From: Prodigiosinella aquatilis | GTDB taxonomy: Bacteria > Pseudomonadota > Gammaproteobacteria > Enterobacterales > Enterobacteriaceae | Reading direction: 5' to 3' | Assembly: GCA_030388725.1 (NCBI GenBank) | Contig: CP128857.1 | Span: 1,302,001 to 1,366,000, forward strand | DNA: 64,000 nucleotides | Shown: one piece after another, positions 44,375-54,288 of the stretch | How positions within the stretch are numbered: the stretch's first letter is position 1 | How the letters are laid out: every line of letters starts with the position of its first letter | The notes under the pieces: generated by a model | The model's input: the letters and a program-made list of their open reading frames with translations, nothing else | The model's database searches: none | Told to the model about the DNA's origin: nothing | Program-made: the position numbers and the translations under genes

Positions 44375-44414
44375 TAAAAGGGCAAGCAGTATCGTAAAAG
44401 GGCAAGCAGTATCG
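44375..44414. repeat. 20-bp perfect tandem duplication
   Basis: TAAAAGGGCAAGCAGTATCG occurs twice head-to-tail (44375-44394, 44395-44414), between the peroxiredoxin promoter and the acpH 3' end. Its role is unknown; it looks like a recent slippage duplication. Confidence 0.9.
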
Positions 44415-44442
44415 ACAAAACTATAGCAGACCAGCTTAAGAT

Positions 44443-45024
44443 CTAAAGCTGACCCGTTTTCGCCAACTGCATCATACGAGGATAGAATTGCCAGAATAAT
44501 GTTTCAAATTGGTGGTAGTGACGTTCAATATCGCTAAAAGATCCGGAAAGTGCGGCTAGGCGCGGGCGACGCACTGACATCCGATGCAGTACATCGGCAA
44601 TGAAGGGGAGCTCGGCATAGCGCTCCAGCCAACGTTCCGGCCATAAATAACGGTTTAGGTTCTGGAAGCGATCTGGCGTTTGGGACAAATGGGGAACTAT
44701 TTGCAATTGCGCCGTAGTAATAAAGTTATCCAGCAACGTTGTAGGTTCCAGAGTCGACCAATGCCGTGACAGAAAATGATCCCACAGAACATCGAGTGTG
44801 ATCGGGGCGACTCGGCGATAGTCCGCACTAAAACAGCGACAGGCTTCCCGTACTTCAGGCAGACTGTCGGTAAGGACATCGACGCGACGATGCAATCGGA
44901 TGCCTGCCACAATGTCAGACGGATAATGGTCCTGGGGATTACCCCGTACAAAATCAGCCATCAGATTCCCGATCAGAGAACTGTTGGACAGTGTGGCCAG
45001 ATGGAGGTGCGCGAGAAAATTCAT
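44443..45024 (-). CDS. acpH: ACP phosphodiesterase AcpH
   Basis: HD-like hydrolase of 193 residues that removes the 4'-phosphopantetheine group from acyl carrier protein. From ATG 45024 it begins MNFLAHLHLATLSNSSLIGN, as in E. coli; six codons upstream are open but unneeded. It has LMADFVRGNPQDHYPSDIVA with GIRLHRRVDVLTDSL, RRVAPITLDVLWDHFLSRHW, and ends FWQFYPRMM. It is divergent from queA across 117 bases, the standard enterobacterial layout. Confidence 0.95.
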   Translation of the reverse strand: MNFLAHLHLATLSNSSLIGNLMADFVRGNPQDHYPSDIVAGIRLHRRVDVLTDSLPEVREACRCFSADYRRVAPITLDVLWDHFLSRHWSTLEPTTLLDNFITTAQLQIVPHLSQTPDRFQNLNRYLWPERWLERYAELPFIADVLHRMSVRRPRLAALSGSFSDIERHYHQFETLFWQFYPRMMQLAKTGQL

Positions 45025-45141
45025 CTGCCCAGTATAGTGCAATTTATCTGTATTCCTTGCTTATTTCTTGCAGCCATCCTCTCTCGGCTCTAGACTAGGC
45101 CGCCTCTTTTTTTACTATGTCGAAAAGCTAAGTGAATTGTC

Positions 45142-46209
45142 ATGCGTGTTACCGATTTTTCGTTTGAACTTCCTGAATCTCTTATTGCCCATTATCCACA
45201 GCCACAACGCAGTGGTTGTCGTTTACTGTCACTGGATGGGCCGACAGGAAAGATAACGCATGGCGTGTTTACCGATCTATTGGACAAACTGGATGCTGGC
45301 GATCTGCTGGTTTTCAACAATACCCGAGTGATTCCGGCTCGCCTGTTTGGTCGTAAAGCCAGCGGTGGCAAACTGGAAGTGCTGGTGGAGCGAGTGCTGG
45401 ATGAACACCGTGTACTGGCACATGTTCGTGCGTCTAAGTCGCCGAAACCCGATGCGGTGCTGATTCTTGGTGAAGATGAGGGCGTACGGGCAACGATGCT
45501 GGCCCGTCACGATGCCTTGTTTGAGATTCGCTTTGATGACGCGCGCGATGTGCTGACCATCCTCAATGATATTGGCCATATTCCATTGCCGCCTTATATT
45601 GACCGCCCTGATGAAGAAAGCGATCGGGAGCTGTACCAGACGGTTTACAGCCTGCGACCAGGTGCGGTGGCTGCACCTACCGCTGGATTGCATTTCGATG
45701 AACCGATGCTGGCTGCTCTGCGTGCCAAGGGTGTGAAGATGGCGTTTGTCACTTTGCATGTCGGAGCGGGTACTTTCCAACCTGTACGGGTCGAAACCAT
45801 CGAAGAGCACATCATGCACGCGGAGTACGCTGAAGTCCCACAGAATGTGGTGGATGAGGTATTGGCCTGTAAGTCGCGAGGCAATCGGGTTGTTGCTGTT
45901 GGCACCACGTCAGTCCGTTCGCTGGAAAGTGCGGCGCAGGCCAGCCAGGATGGATTAATTTCCCCTTTTTTTGGTGATACCCGCATTTTTATCTATCCCG
46001 GTTACCACTATCGGGTGATCGATGCGCTGGTGACTAACTTTCACCTGCCTGAATCCACGTTGATCATGCTGGTTTCAGCCTTCGCCGGGTATCACCATAC
46101 CATGAGCGCCTATCAGCAGGCAGTGGCAGAGCAATACCGTTTTTTCAGTTATGGAGATGCGATGTTTATCACGCGCAATGCTGAGGCTGAGCAGGAAAAA
46201 ATCGGGTAA
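45142..46209 (+). CDS. queA: tRNA preQ1(34) S-adenosylmethionine ribosyltransferase-isomerase QueA
   Basis: Converts preQ1 at tRNA position 34 to epoxyqueuosine using the ribosyl group of SAM. The 355-residue chain has the family opening MRVTDFSFELPESLIAHYPQ, the segment DLLVFNNTRVIPARLFGRKA, YQTVYSLRPGAVAAPTAGLH, TLHVGAGTFQPVR, and FITNFHLPESTL-like sequence (VTNFHLPESTLIMLVSAFAG). ATG 45142 is the family start. First gene of queA-tgt-yajC-secDF. Confidence 0.97.
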   Translation: MRVTDFSFELPESLIAHYPQPQRSGCRLLSLDGPTGKITHGVFTDLLDKLDAGDLLVFNNTRVIPARLFGRKASGGKLEVLVERVLDEHRVLAHVRASKSPKPDAVLILGEDEGVRATMLARHDALFEIRFDDARDVLTILNDIGHIPLPPYIDRPDEESDRELYQTVYSLRPGAVAAPTAGLHFDEPMLAALRAKGVKMAFVTLHVGAGTFQPVRVETIEEHIMHAEYAEVPQNVVDEVLACKSRGNRVVAVGTTSVRSLESAAQASQDGLISPFFGDTRIFIYPGYHYRVIDALVTNFHLPESTLIMLVSAFAGYHHTMSAYQQAVAEQYRFFSYGDAMFITRNAEAEQEKIG

Positions 46210-46308
46210 CTCCCTTTATGACGTACTACAGACCAGGTTCTGTGGGTATGACTGTTTTATAAGCAATCAACAATGACATCAGACTGTTTCTCTGATGCTG
46301 GAGGTTAA

Positions 46309-47466
46309 GTGAAGTATGAATTATTAAATACCGATGGTTGCGCTCGCCGTGGTCGCATGGTATTTGAACGCGGTGTAGTGGAAACACCGGCATTTATGCC
46401 GGTAGGTACTTACGGTACGGTTAAAGGAATGACACCGGAAGAAGTCAAGGAAACCGGTGCGCAGATCCTGTTAGGTAATACTTTTCATCTGTGGCTGCGT
46501 CCTGGGCAGGAAATCATGAAGCTGCATGGTGATCTGCACGATTTTATGCAGTGGCACGGGCCTATTCTTACTGATTCCGGCGGTTTCCAGGTGTTCAGCC
46601 TGGGAGATATCCGTAAAATTACGGAAGAGGGTGTCCATTTCCGTAACCCGATTAATGGTGATGCCATTTTTCTGAGCCCGGAAAAATCCATGGAAATCCA
46701 GCATGATCTGGGCTCCGACATTGTGATGATTTTCGACGAATGTACGCCGTATCCTGCTGACTGGGATTATGCCAAGCGCTCAATGGAAATGTCGCTGCGC
46801 TGGGCGCAACGCAGTCGTCAGCGTTTTGACGAACTGGGTAACAAGAATGCGCTGTTTGGAATTATTCAAGGTAGTGTTTACGAAGATTTACGAGATGTCT
46901 CGGTAAAAGAACTGGTAGACATTGGCTTTGATGGGTACGCTGTGGGCGGCTTGGCTGTTGGCGAACCTAAAGCGGACATGCACCGTATTCTGGAACATGT
47001 CTGTCCGCAAATTCCGGCAGATAAACCCCGTTATCTTATGGGGGTCGGAAAACCGGAAGATTTGGTTGAAGGGGTGCGACGTGGCATTGATATGTTTGAC
47101 TGCGTAATGCCAACGCGCAATGCCCGTAATGGTCATTTGTTTGTCACCGATGGGATAGTAAAAATCCGTAATGCCAGGTATAAGGACGACACTGGACCAT
47201 TGGATGAACACTGTGATTGCTACACGTGTCGCAATTATAGCCGTGCCTACTTGCATCACCTTGATCGTTGTAACGAAATACTTGGTGCACGACTCAATAC
47301 TATCCATAATTTGCGCTATTATCAGCGGCTAATGGCAGGTTTACGTCAGGCCATTGAAAAGGGTAGATTAGAGGACTTTGTGGCCGCGTTTTATCAGCGT
47401 ATGGGTAAGCCGGTTCCGCCATTGGCTGAACAGGATGTTGTAGATGATAAGGGTGGTCACCTTTAA
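46309..47466 (+). CDS. tgt: tRNA-guanine transglycosylase Tgt
   Basis: Swaps guanine 34 in GUN-anticodon tRNAs for preQ1. The 385-residue chain starts at GTG 46309 after GGAGGTTAA. Motifs: VETPAFMPVGTYGTVKGM, the catalytic Asp in ILTDSGGFQVFSLGDIRK, second Asp in DMFDCVMPTRNARNGHLFV, and the zinc site CDCYTC with RAYLHHL, whose His is the fourth ligand. Follows queA by 99 bases and precedes yajC by 51. Confidence 0.98.
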   Translation: MKYELLNTDGCARRGRMVFERGVVETPAFMPVGTYGTVKGMTPEEVKETGAQILLGNTFHLWLRPGQEIMKLHGDLHDFMQWHGPILTDSGGFQVFSLGDIRKITEEGVHFRNPINGDAIFLSPEKSMEIQHDLGSDIVMIFDECTPYPADWDYAKRSMEMSLRWAQRSRQRFDELGNKNALFGIIQGSVYEDLRDVSVKELVDIGFDGYAVGGLAVGEPKADMHRILEHVCPQIPADKPRYLMGVGKPEDLVEGVRRGIDMFDCVMPTRNARNGHLFVTDGIVKIRNARYKDDTGPLDEHCDCYTCRNYSRAYLHHLDRCNEILGARLNTIHNLRYYQRLMAGLRQAIEKGRLEDFVAAFYQRMGKPVPPLAEQDVVDDKGGHL

Positions 47467-47517
47467 ATATCGTTTTATTGATAACATTTTTGTGTTGATA
47501 ACAAAGAGGAAACTTAA

Positions 47518-47853
47518 ATGAGTCTTTTCATTTCCGATGCTGTAGCAGCAACCGCTGGTGCTCCGGCTCAGGGAAGCCCGTACTCTCTGGTTATTATGCT
47601 GGCTGTTTTCGGTCTGATCTTTTACTTCATGATCCTGCGTCCCCAGCAAAAACGTACCAAGGAACACAAAAAGCTGATGGATTCTATCAGCAAGGGTGAT
47701 GAAGTATTGACCACCGGCGGCTTGGTTGGCCGTGTAACCAAAGTGTCCGATACTGGTTATGTTTCGATTGCCTTGAATGATGATAATGAAGTCATTATCA
47801 AACGTGATTTCGTGGCGGCAGTGTTGCCGAAGGGTACTATGAAAGCCCTGTAA
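47518..47853 (+). CDS. yajC: Sec translocon accessory subunit YajC
   Basis: Small inner-membrane partner of SecD and SecF, 111 residues. One transmembrane helix (SLVIMLAVFGLIFYFMILRP) is followed by QQKRTKEHKKLMDSISKGDE and the cytoplasmic beta domain LTTGGLVGRVTKVSDTGYVS. ATG 47518 follows AGAGGAAAC. Operon position between tgt and secD is standard. Confidence 0.97.
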   Translation: MSLFISDAVAATAGAPAQGSPYSLVIMLAVFGLIFYFMILRPQQKRTKEHKKLMDSISKGDEVLTTGGLVGRVTKVSDTGYVSIALNDDNEVIIKRDFVAAVLPKGTMKAL

Positions 47854-47880
47854 TTTTCGACTTTCCCGAAGGGAACTACC

Positions 47881-49728
47881 GTGTTGAACCGTTATCCTTT
47901 GTGGAAGTACATCATGCTGATCGTGATTCTTGCTGTCGGTCTGCTTTATGCACTTCCTAACCTGTATGGTGAGGATCCGGCGGTACAGATTACTGGCGCG
48001 CGAGGTGTCGCCGCCAGTGAATCTACGCTGGTCCAGGTCCAGAAAGTATTAAAAGAACAAAACATCGTCAGTAAGTCGATTGCACTGGAAAATGGTGCGA
48101 TTCTGGCTCGCTTTTCTAATCCTGATATTCAGCTTCGTGCCCGGGAAGCGCTGCTCAGCGCGCTGGGCGATAAATTTGTAGTGGCGCTTAACCTGGCTCC
48201 GGCTACACCGCAGTGGTTGAGAATGCTGGGAGCCGAGCCCATGAAGCTAGGGCTCGATCTGCGTGGCGGCGTTCACTTTCTGATGGAAGTGGATATGGGT
48301 ACCGCGCTAAGTAAACTGCAAGAGCAGACCATGGATTCCCTGCGCAGCGACCTTCGTGATAAAGGTATCCCTTATTCTTCAGTTAGTAAGTCAGATAATT
48401 ATGGTGTCGAGATTCGTTTCCGCGACAGTCAGACCCGCGATGAAGCTGTTAACTATCTGACGCCACGTCACCGTGATCTGGTTATCAATGCTTCAGGTAA
48501 CGACATACTGCATGCCGTGATGAGTGATGCCCGTTTGAGGGAAGCTCGCGAATATGCTGTACAGCAGAATATTAACATTCTGCGTAACCGCGTAAACCAG
48601 CTGGGTGTGGCTGAACCATTGGTGCAGCGTCAAGGGTCAGACCGTATTGTTGTTGAATTGCCGGGGATTCAGGATACCGCGCGAGCCAAGGAGATCCTTG
48701 GGGCTACCGCAACGCTGGAATTCCGTCTGGTAAACAGTAATGTTGACGCAGCGGCGGCGGCCAGTGGTCATATACCAGGCGACTCAGAAGTGAAGTACAT
48801 GCAGGATGGCTCTCCGGTAGTGCTATACAAACGCGTGATTCTGACCGGTGACCACATTACTGACTCTACTTCGAGCACTGACGAATATAACCGTCCGCAA
48901 GTGAATATTTCATTGGACAGCACTGGTGGAAACATCATGTCCAACTTCACCAAGAACAGCATCGGTAAGCTGATGGCAACACTGTTTGTAGAGTATAAAG
49001 ACAGTGGTAAGAAAGATGCCAAAGGTCGCGCCATCCTGGTGAAACATGAAGAAGTGATTAACGTTGCGACTATTCAGTCTCGTCTGGGGAATAGCTTCCG
49101 AATTACAGGTATCAGCAATCCAAATGAAGCGCGTCAGCTGTCACTGCTGCTGCGTGCTGGTGCATTGATTGCACCTATTCAGATTGTTGAAGAGCGGACC
49201 ATCGGGCCGACACTAGGGATGCAGAACATCACACAGGGTCTGGAAGCCTGCCTATGGGGATTGGTGGCATCTATTCTGTTTATGGTGGTTTACTACCGTA
49301 AGTTCGGCGTTATAGCGACCACTGCGTTGATCGCTAACCTGGTGCTGATTATTGGCGTGATGTCGCTGTTGCCAGGGGCAACACTTACGATGCCAGGTAT
49401 CGCGGGTATCGTGCTAACGCTGGCGGTAGCCGTTGATGCCAACGTACTGATTAACGAGCGTATCAAGGAGGAGCTGAGGAACGGCCGTACTGTTCAGCAG
49501 GCGATCCATGAAGGTTATAAAGGCGCATTCTCCAGTATTATTGATGCGAACGTGACCACGTTGATTACTGCGGTGATCCTGTATGCCGTCGGTACCGGTT
49601 CCATAAAAGGGTTTGCCATCACGACGACCATCGGGGTACTTACCTCTATGTTCACGTCAATTGTTGGTACTCGTGCCATCGTTAACCTGCTTTACGGCGG
49701 TAAACGCATAAACAAGCTGTCTATCTGA
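47881..49728 (+). CDS. secD: Protein translocase subunit SecD
   Basis: Proton-driven part of the SecDF complex that pulls exported proteins into the periplasm. The 615-residue RND-type protein has an N-terminal membrane helix (YIMLIVILAVGLLYALPN), a large periplasmic P1 domain, the D1-D2 motif KLGLDLRGGVHFLMEVD, and five C-terminal helices with the D5 motif GIVLTLAVAVDANVLINERI, where the Asp carries protons. GTG 47881 is the start, 27 bases after yajC. Confidence 0.97.
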   Translation: MLNRYPLWKYIMLIVILAVGLLYALPNLYGEDPAVQITGARGVAASESTLVQVQKVLKEQNIVSKSIALENGAILARFSNPDIQLRAREALLSALGDKFVVALNLAPATPQWLRMLGAEPMKLGLDLRGGVHFLMEVDMGTALSKLQEQTMDSLRSDLRDKGIPYSSVSKSDNYGVEIRFRDSQTRDEAVNYLTPRHRDLVINASGNDILHAVMSDARLREAREYAVQQNINILRNRVNQLGVAEPLVQRQGSDRIVVELPGIQDTARAKEILGATATLEFRLVNSNVDAAAAASGHIPGDSEVKYMQDGSPVVLYKRVILTGDHITDSTSSTDEYNRPQVNISLDSTGGNIMSNFTKNSIGKLMATLFVEYKDSGKKDAKGRAILVKHEEVINVATIQSRLGNSFRITGISNPNEARQLSLLLRAGALIAPIQIVEERTIGPTLGMQNITQGLEACLWGLVASILFMVVYYRKFGVIATTALIANLVLIIGVMSLLPGATLTMPGIAGIVLTLAVAVDANVLINERIKEELRNGRTVQQAIHEGYKGAFSSIIDANVTTLITAVILYAVGTGSIKGFAITTTIGVLTSMFTSIVGTRAIVNLLYGGKRINKLSI

Positions 49729-49738
49729 GGAGTGTGTT

Positions 49739-50707
49739 GTGGCACAGGAATATACTGTTGAGCAACTCAACTACGGGCGTAAGGTCATTGACTTTATGCG
49801 CTGGGATAATCTTGCCTTCCTGATTTCAGGGACACTGGTGGTTATCGCTCTCGTCCTGATAGGTGTTCGTGGTTTTAACTGGGGGTTAGATTTTACCGGT
49901 GGTACGGTAATTGAAATTCACCTTGAGAAACCAGCCAATCTGGATGTGATGCGTAATGCGCTTAAACAAGCGGGTTTTGCTGATCCGCTGGTTCAGAATT
50001 TCGGCAGCAGCCGTGATCTTATGGTGCGCATGGCACCGTCAGTGGGCAATTCTGGACAGGAGTTGGGTAATCAGGTATTGAGCGTGATTAACCAGAAAAT
50101 CGGGCAGAATGCAGTAGTAAAACGGATTGAGTTCGTCGGCCCCAGCGTGGGTAGTGATTTGGCGCAAGCCGGTGCTATGGCATTGCTGTCTGCACTGATT
50201 TGTATCCTGATTTATGTGGGCTTCCGATTCGAATGGCGTTTGGCCCTTGGGGCAGTTATTGCCTTGGCTCATGACGTCATTATTACGTTAGGGGTGTTAT
50301 CACTGTTCAAGATAGAGGTTGACCTGACTATTGTGGCATCGCTGATGTCCGTTATCGGTTACTCACTGAATGACAGTATCGTGGTTTCTGACCGTATCCG
50401 TGAAAATTTCCGTAAAATTCGCCGTGGTACATCGTATGAAATCATGAATGTCTCTCTGACGCAGACCTTGAGCCGTACGATTATGACATCCGCCACTACG
50501 CTGGTAGTGGTACTGATGCTGTATATCTTTGGTGGTGCGATGCTGAATGGTTTTGCACTTTCCATGTTGATCGGGGTATCAGTTGGTACGGTTTCTTCTA
50601 TCTACGTAGCTTCTGCGCTGGCGCTGAAACTCGGTATGAAGCGTGAACATATGCTTCAGCAGAAAGTAGAGAAAGAAGGGGCTGACCAACCGTCACTGCT
50701 GCCGTAA
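49739..50707 (+). CDS. secF: Protein translocase subunit SecF
   Basis: Partner of SecD, 322 residues with six membrane helices and a small periplasmic domain. RND motif: GFNWGLDFTGGTVIEIHLEK. Proton-relay and family motifs are LALGAVIALAHDVIITLGVL and GYSLNDSIVVSDRIRENFRK. It starts at GTG 49739, ten bases after the secD stop with GAGGAGTG in front. It ends the queA operon before a strong terminator. Confidence 0.97.
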   Translation: MAQEYTVEQLNYGRKVIDFMRWDNLAFLISGTLVVIALVLIGVRGFNWGLDFTGGTVIEIHLEKPANLDVMRNALKQAGFADPLVQNFGSSRDLMVRMAPSVGNSGQELGNQVLSVINQKIGQNAVVKRIEFVGPSVGSDLAQAGAMALLSALICILIYVGFRFEWRLALGAVIALAHDVIITLGVLSLFKIEVDLTIVASLMSVIGYSLNDSIVVSDRIRENFRKIRRGTSYEIMNVSLTQTLSRTIMTSATTLVVVLMLYIFGGAMLNGFALSMLIGVSVGTVSSIYVASALALKLGMKREHMLQQKVEKEGADQPSLLP

Positions 50708-50751
50708 TCTGTTGGTTTTTCGGATTTTTAATAAAGATTGACCTTCAGTTG

Positions 50752-50786
50752 AACTAAAAAACCCGCCAATTGGCGGGTTTTTTAGT
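50752..50786. terminator. Bidirectional terminator after secF
   Basis: Very strong palindrome AACTAAAAAACCCGCC/GGCGGGTTTTTTAGTT with loop AAT. Flanking A and T runs allow it to end both secF and the convergent yajI transcripts. Confidence 0.92.
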
Positions 50787-50794
50787 TCTGGATA

Positions 50795-51373
50795 TTAATT
50801 CCGTCCTGACGTCCCGGCGGACTCATTAACACCATGAGTTGATGGTTCGGCAATAATATGGTGTATACGTACAAACCCGAGTTGTTCTGGGGAGAAGCCA
50901 GATAACCTGACTTCTACGGTGACTTCTGGTTTTGGTATCAAGGGTTGTGGAACTGTCAGTGACAGGGTTTGCATATCAATATCCAACGGTTTTCCGCTGA
51001 CTGGATCGAGCGGGCCCCAGTTGATCTGGACACTAAAAGCGGGCAAAACTGTGTCATTAAGCGTGCGGAACACCAGCAATGCACGAGTGCCATTGGCCTC
51101 GGGCTCGATCTGGCTGAGTGACAGACTCAGTCTGCCGATGCTGCTATCAATGAGTGCGCTGTCCTTCGCCGCAGGCAACAGATATGCCCCGGAGGTTGAG
51201 TTGGCATTCAGCGAATTTTGCTGTTCCAGTGCTGCGGCGCGATCGGACAGATCTCGCAGTTTCTGATTGAGCTGACCGAGTTCATTTTGTACATGGGTTG
51301 TTTGAGGCTGGGCGCAGCCTGCCAGCAATGCCATAGCCGACAGCATGAAGATGAGGCGATAGCGGATGGTCAT
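50795..51373 (-). CDS. yajI: YajI-like lipoprotein (DUF3251)
   Basis: Envelope lipoprotein of unknown function, 192 residues. The signal MTIRYRLIFMLSAMALLAGC ends in a lipobox LLAGC; the residue after the modified Cys is Ala, which predicts outer-membrane sorting. A coiled-coil stretch follows (LGQLNQKLRDLSDRAAALEQ), then an immunoglobulin-like beta domain (FSVQINWGPLDPVSGKPL). The position near secF and nrdR matches E. coli yajI. The start ATG follows GGGAGAAACACGAC. Confidence 0.88.
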   Translation of the reverse strand: MTIRYRLIFMLSAMALLAGCAQPQTTHVQNELGQLNQKLRDLSDRAAALEQQNSLNANSTSGAYLLPAAKDSALIDSSIGRLSLSLSQIEPEANGTRALLVFRTLNDTVLPAFSVQINWGPLDPVSGKPLDIDMQTLSLTVPQPLIPKPEVTVEVRLSGFSPEQLGFVRIHHIIAEPSTHGVNESAGTSGRN

Positions 51374-51559
51374 GTCGTGTTTCTCCCTTGGACTGTGTAC
51401 ATGAGCTATTTAATGATCATCAGTGTAGAGGTGATTTAATCTCCTCTATAGTGACTGACAACTTTCAGGGAAAGATAGGTGGAGAATGCTGAATTGTAGT
51501 GAAAAATAAAGATACAGCGGGACGCTGCCCGCTGTATTGGAGGAATAGAAGCAGAGGTA

Positions 51560-54271
51560 TCACTGCCAGCCATAGCGACGGGCAAAGAAGCCTTTCATTG
51601 CCTGCGTCAACAACATATAGCTACCCAGAATCGCGATCAGCCACGGGAAGTAGCTGAGGGGCAGCGCCTGCAATTGCAAGAAGCCAGCCAATGGCGAGAA
51701 GGTAAGTCCAATACCCGTTCCTATGATCAACAGTGTCATCATTGCCAGTGGCCATGCCGGGCGACTTTGGATAAAGGGAATCCGGCGGGTACGAATCATA
51801 TGCACAATCAGCGTCTGCGACAATAGGCCTTCAATAAACCAGCCAGACTGGAACAGCGTCTGTAGTTCCGGTGTATTGGCATGAAAAACCCACCACATAA
51901 GCGCAAATGTCAGTACATCAAAAATCGAACTGATGGGACCGAAGAACACCATGAAACGCCCCAGATCTCTGGCGTTCCAGCGTTGTGGCTGTCGGAGTTG
52001 CTCTTCATCCACATTGTCAAACGGGATGGCAATCTGCGAAATATCGTACATCAGATTCTGAATCAGCAAATGCAACGGCAACATTGGCAGGAACGGTAAA
52101 AAAGCACTGGCAATTAACACACTGAAAACATTGCCAAAATTAGAACTGGCAGTCATTTTGATATATTTCAGCATGTTGGCAAACGTGCGACGTCCTTCAA
52201 TCACGCCTTGTTCCAGCACCATAAGGCTTTTTTCCAGCAGGATGATGTCTGCGGCTTCACGGGCGATATCCACTGCTGAATCAACGGAGATACCGATGTC
52301 TGCGGCACGTAGAGCTGGAGCATCATTGATACCGTCACCCATGAAGCCCACCACATGTCCTTCAGACCGTAGCAGCCTCACAATCCGTTCTTTGTGTAGC
52401 GGCGTTAAACGAGCAAACAGTGTAGTGGTGAGTGCTTTTGTGGCCAATTGTTTGTCGGTGAGCGCATCAATATCGCTGCCGATGAGACTGCTTTCGAGTT
52501 CAATACCAACTTCCCGACAGATTTTGGCTGCTACCAGTTCGCTGTCGCCGGTAAGGATCTTGACCGTTACACCGTTATCTTTCAGCGCTTTTAGTGCCGG
52601 CGCGGTGCTTTCTTTCGGCGGATCAAGAAAGGCGATGTAGCCTTCCAGAATTAAATCGGATTCATCTACACGGCTATAATCCTGGCGGTCAGCTGCCATC
52701 ATTTTGCTGGCGACAGCCACCACACGCAGCCCCTGGCGGTTGAGATCATCAGTCAACTGGCGGATTTGTGTCAGCAATTGATCATCTAATGTCAGCAACT
52801 GTTCGCCCCGCCGTACCTGTGAGCAGGCGCTGAGCATCTCTTCTAGTGCCCCTTTGCAGATCAGCAAATGTCCACTGTGGTTCTCACTCACCACTACCGA
52901 CATACGACGACGTTCAAAGTCGAACGGTATTTCATCCACTTTCCGCCAGCGAGACAGGGTAGAATGCTGTTGATCGGGTGGCATAACGTCTAGTACCGCC
53001 TGGTCCAGCAGATTTCGTAATCCGGTCTGGTAGGCGCTGTTGAGCCAGGCACGATGCAGTACCTGCTGACTGGCGCGGCCAAACGCATCGGTATGGCACT
53101 CCAGTACAATTTTGTCCTGTGTCAGCGTGCCGGTTTTATCCGTGCATAAAATATCCATGGCGCCAAAGTTCTGGATTGCATCCAGGCGTTTGACGATCAC
53201 CTTTTGATGCGACAGTTTCACTGCGCCTTTGGCTAGCGTCGAGGTGACGATCATCGGCAGCATTTCTGGTGTCAGGCCTACGGCAACAGAGAGTGAAAAC
53301 AAGGCTGCTTCCCACCAGTCACCTTTGGTATAGCCGTTGATCACCAACACTACCGGCGTCATCACCAGCATGAAACGGATCAATAGCCAACTGACCCGGC
53401 TGATACCCCGCTGGAAGGCATTTTCTTCTCCGGGTTGATGAACTATGCGGCTAGCTAGCTGGCCAAACCAGGTATTGGCCCCAGAGCCGATCACGATAGC
53501 CAACGCGGTACCACTCACCACATTGGTGCCCATAAAACAGAGCGTATCGCATTCCAGTGCAGCTACACTGTTCCGTTGCCGGGACTGAGCCACTTTCTCG
53601 ACTGGGATGGATTCACCCGTCAGCGAAGCCTGACTGATAAACAGATCGCGTGCTTGCAGTACCCGCAAGTCCGCCGGGATCATATCCCCGGCCGCGAGTT
53701 TGACGATATCACCGGGGACCAACTGAACCAGTGGAATATCCTGATAGTCGCTATAGCCGGTCTGCGCATCGCTGCGTAGTACCGTCACTTTGTTGCTGAC
53801 CATCGCTTTCAGGGCGTCAGCCGCTTTACCTGAACGTGCCTCTTGAATGAAGTGCAACAGGGTGGAGATTAACACCATCAGGGCAATCACCAACGCGGCG
53901 GTAATATCTTCCGTGGCGTAGGAAACCATCCCTAGCAGTGTTAGCAGCAGGTTAAACGGGTTGCGGTAGCAGTGCCACAGATGGATCCACCAGGGCGCGG
54001 GTTGCTCTCCGGGGATACGGTTTTCGCCGTGTGTTTCTCTTGCCTGCACCACTTCGACAGGCAGTAGCCCTTCTGGATGACTGGCAAATTCCTGATATAG
54101 CGCGACTTCACCTAGTCTGGAAAGACGTAGACAGCGTTCGGCCATGGTATCTGCCATCGCGTGAGTGGCAGTCAGGTGCCCATCTGGCAGCGGATCGCGC
54201 TGGAACAGGCGGCGTGGTAAATGGCGGCTGAGCTGTGCCAACAGCTGCCGTGTGAGACGAATAAACAACAT
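51560..54271 (-). CDS. mgtA: Mg2+-importing P-type ATPase MgtA
   Basis: P3B ATPase of 903 residues that imports Mg2+ down its membrane potential with ATP. Motifs: actuator LTGESIPVEKVA, phosphorylation Asp in DILCTDKTGTLTQDKI, hinge GDGINDAPALRAADIGISVD, and ten membrane segments with MTASSNFGNVFSVLIASAFL. The N-terminal basic tail (RQLLAQLSRHLPRRLF) is typical. GGGAG precedes ATG 54271. A 151-base leader between mgtL and this gene carries hairpins. It lies between yajI and nrdR, unlike the E. coli location. Confidence 0.97.
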   Translation of the reverse strand: MLFIRLTRQLLAQLSRHLPRRLFQRDPLPDGHLTATHAMADTMAERCLRLSRLGEVALYQEFASHPEGLLPVEVVQARETHGENRIPGEQPAPWWIHLWHCYRNPFNLLLTLLGMVSYATEDITAALVIALMVLISTLLHFIQEARSGKAADALKAMVSNKVTVLRSDAQTGYSDYQDIPLVQLVPGDIVKLAAGDMIPADLRVLQARDLFISQASLTGESIPVEKVAQSRQRNSVAALECDTLCFMGTNVVSGTALAIVIGSGANTWFGQLASRIVHQPGEENAFQRGISRVSWLLIRFMLVMTPVVLVINGYTKGDWWEAALFSLSVAVGLTPEMLPMIVTSTLAKGAVKLSHQKVIVKRLDAIQNFGAMDILCTDKTGTLTQDKIVLECHTDAFGRASQQVLHRAWLNSAYQTGLRNLLDQAVLDVMPPDQQHSTLSRWRKVDEIPFDFERRRMSVVVSENHSGHLLICKGALEEMLSACSQVRRGEQLLTLDDQLLTQIRQLTDDLNRQGLRVVAVASKMMAADRQDYSRVDESDLILEGYIAFLDPPKESTAPALKALKDNGVTVKILTGDSELVAAKICREVGIELESSLIGSDIDALTDKQLATKALTTTLFARLTPLHKERIVRLLRSEGHVVGFMGDGINDAPALRAADIGISVDSAVDIAREAADIILLEKSLMVLEQGVIEGRRTFANMLKYIKMTASSNFGNVFSVLIASAFLPFLPMLPLHLLIQNLMYDISQIAIPFDNVDEEQLRQPQRWNARDLGRFMVFFGPISSIFDVLTFALMWWVFHANTPELQTLFQSGWFIEGLLSQTLIVHMIRTRRIPFIQSRPAWPLAMMTLLIIGTGIGLTFSPLAGFLQLQALPLSYFPWLIAILGSYMLLTQAMKGFFARRYGWQ

Positions 54272-54288
54272 AAAAATCTCCCTGCCGC

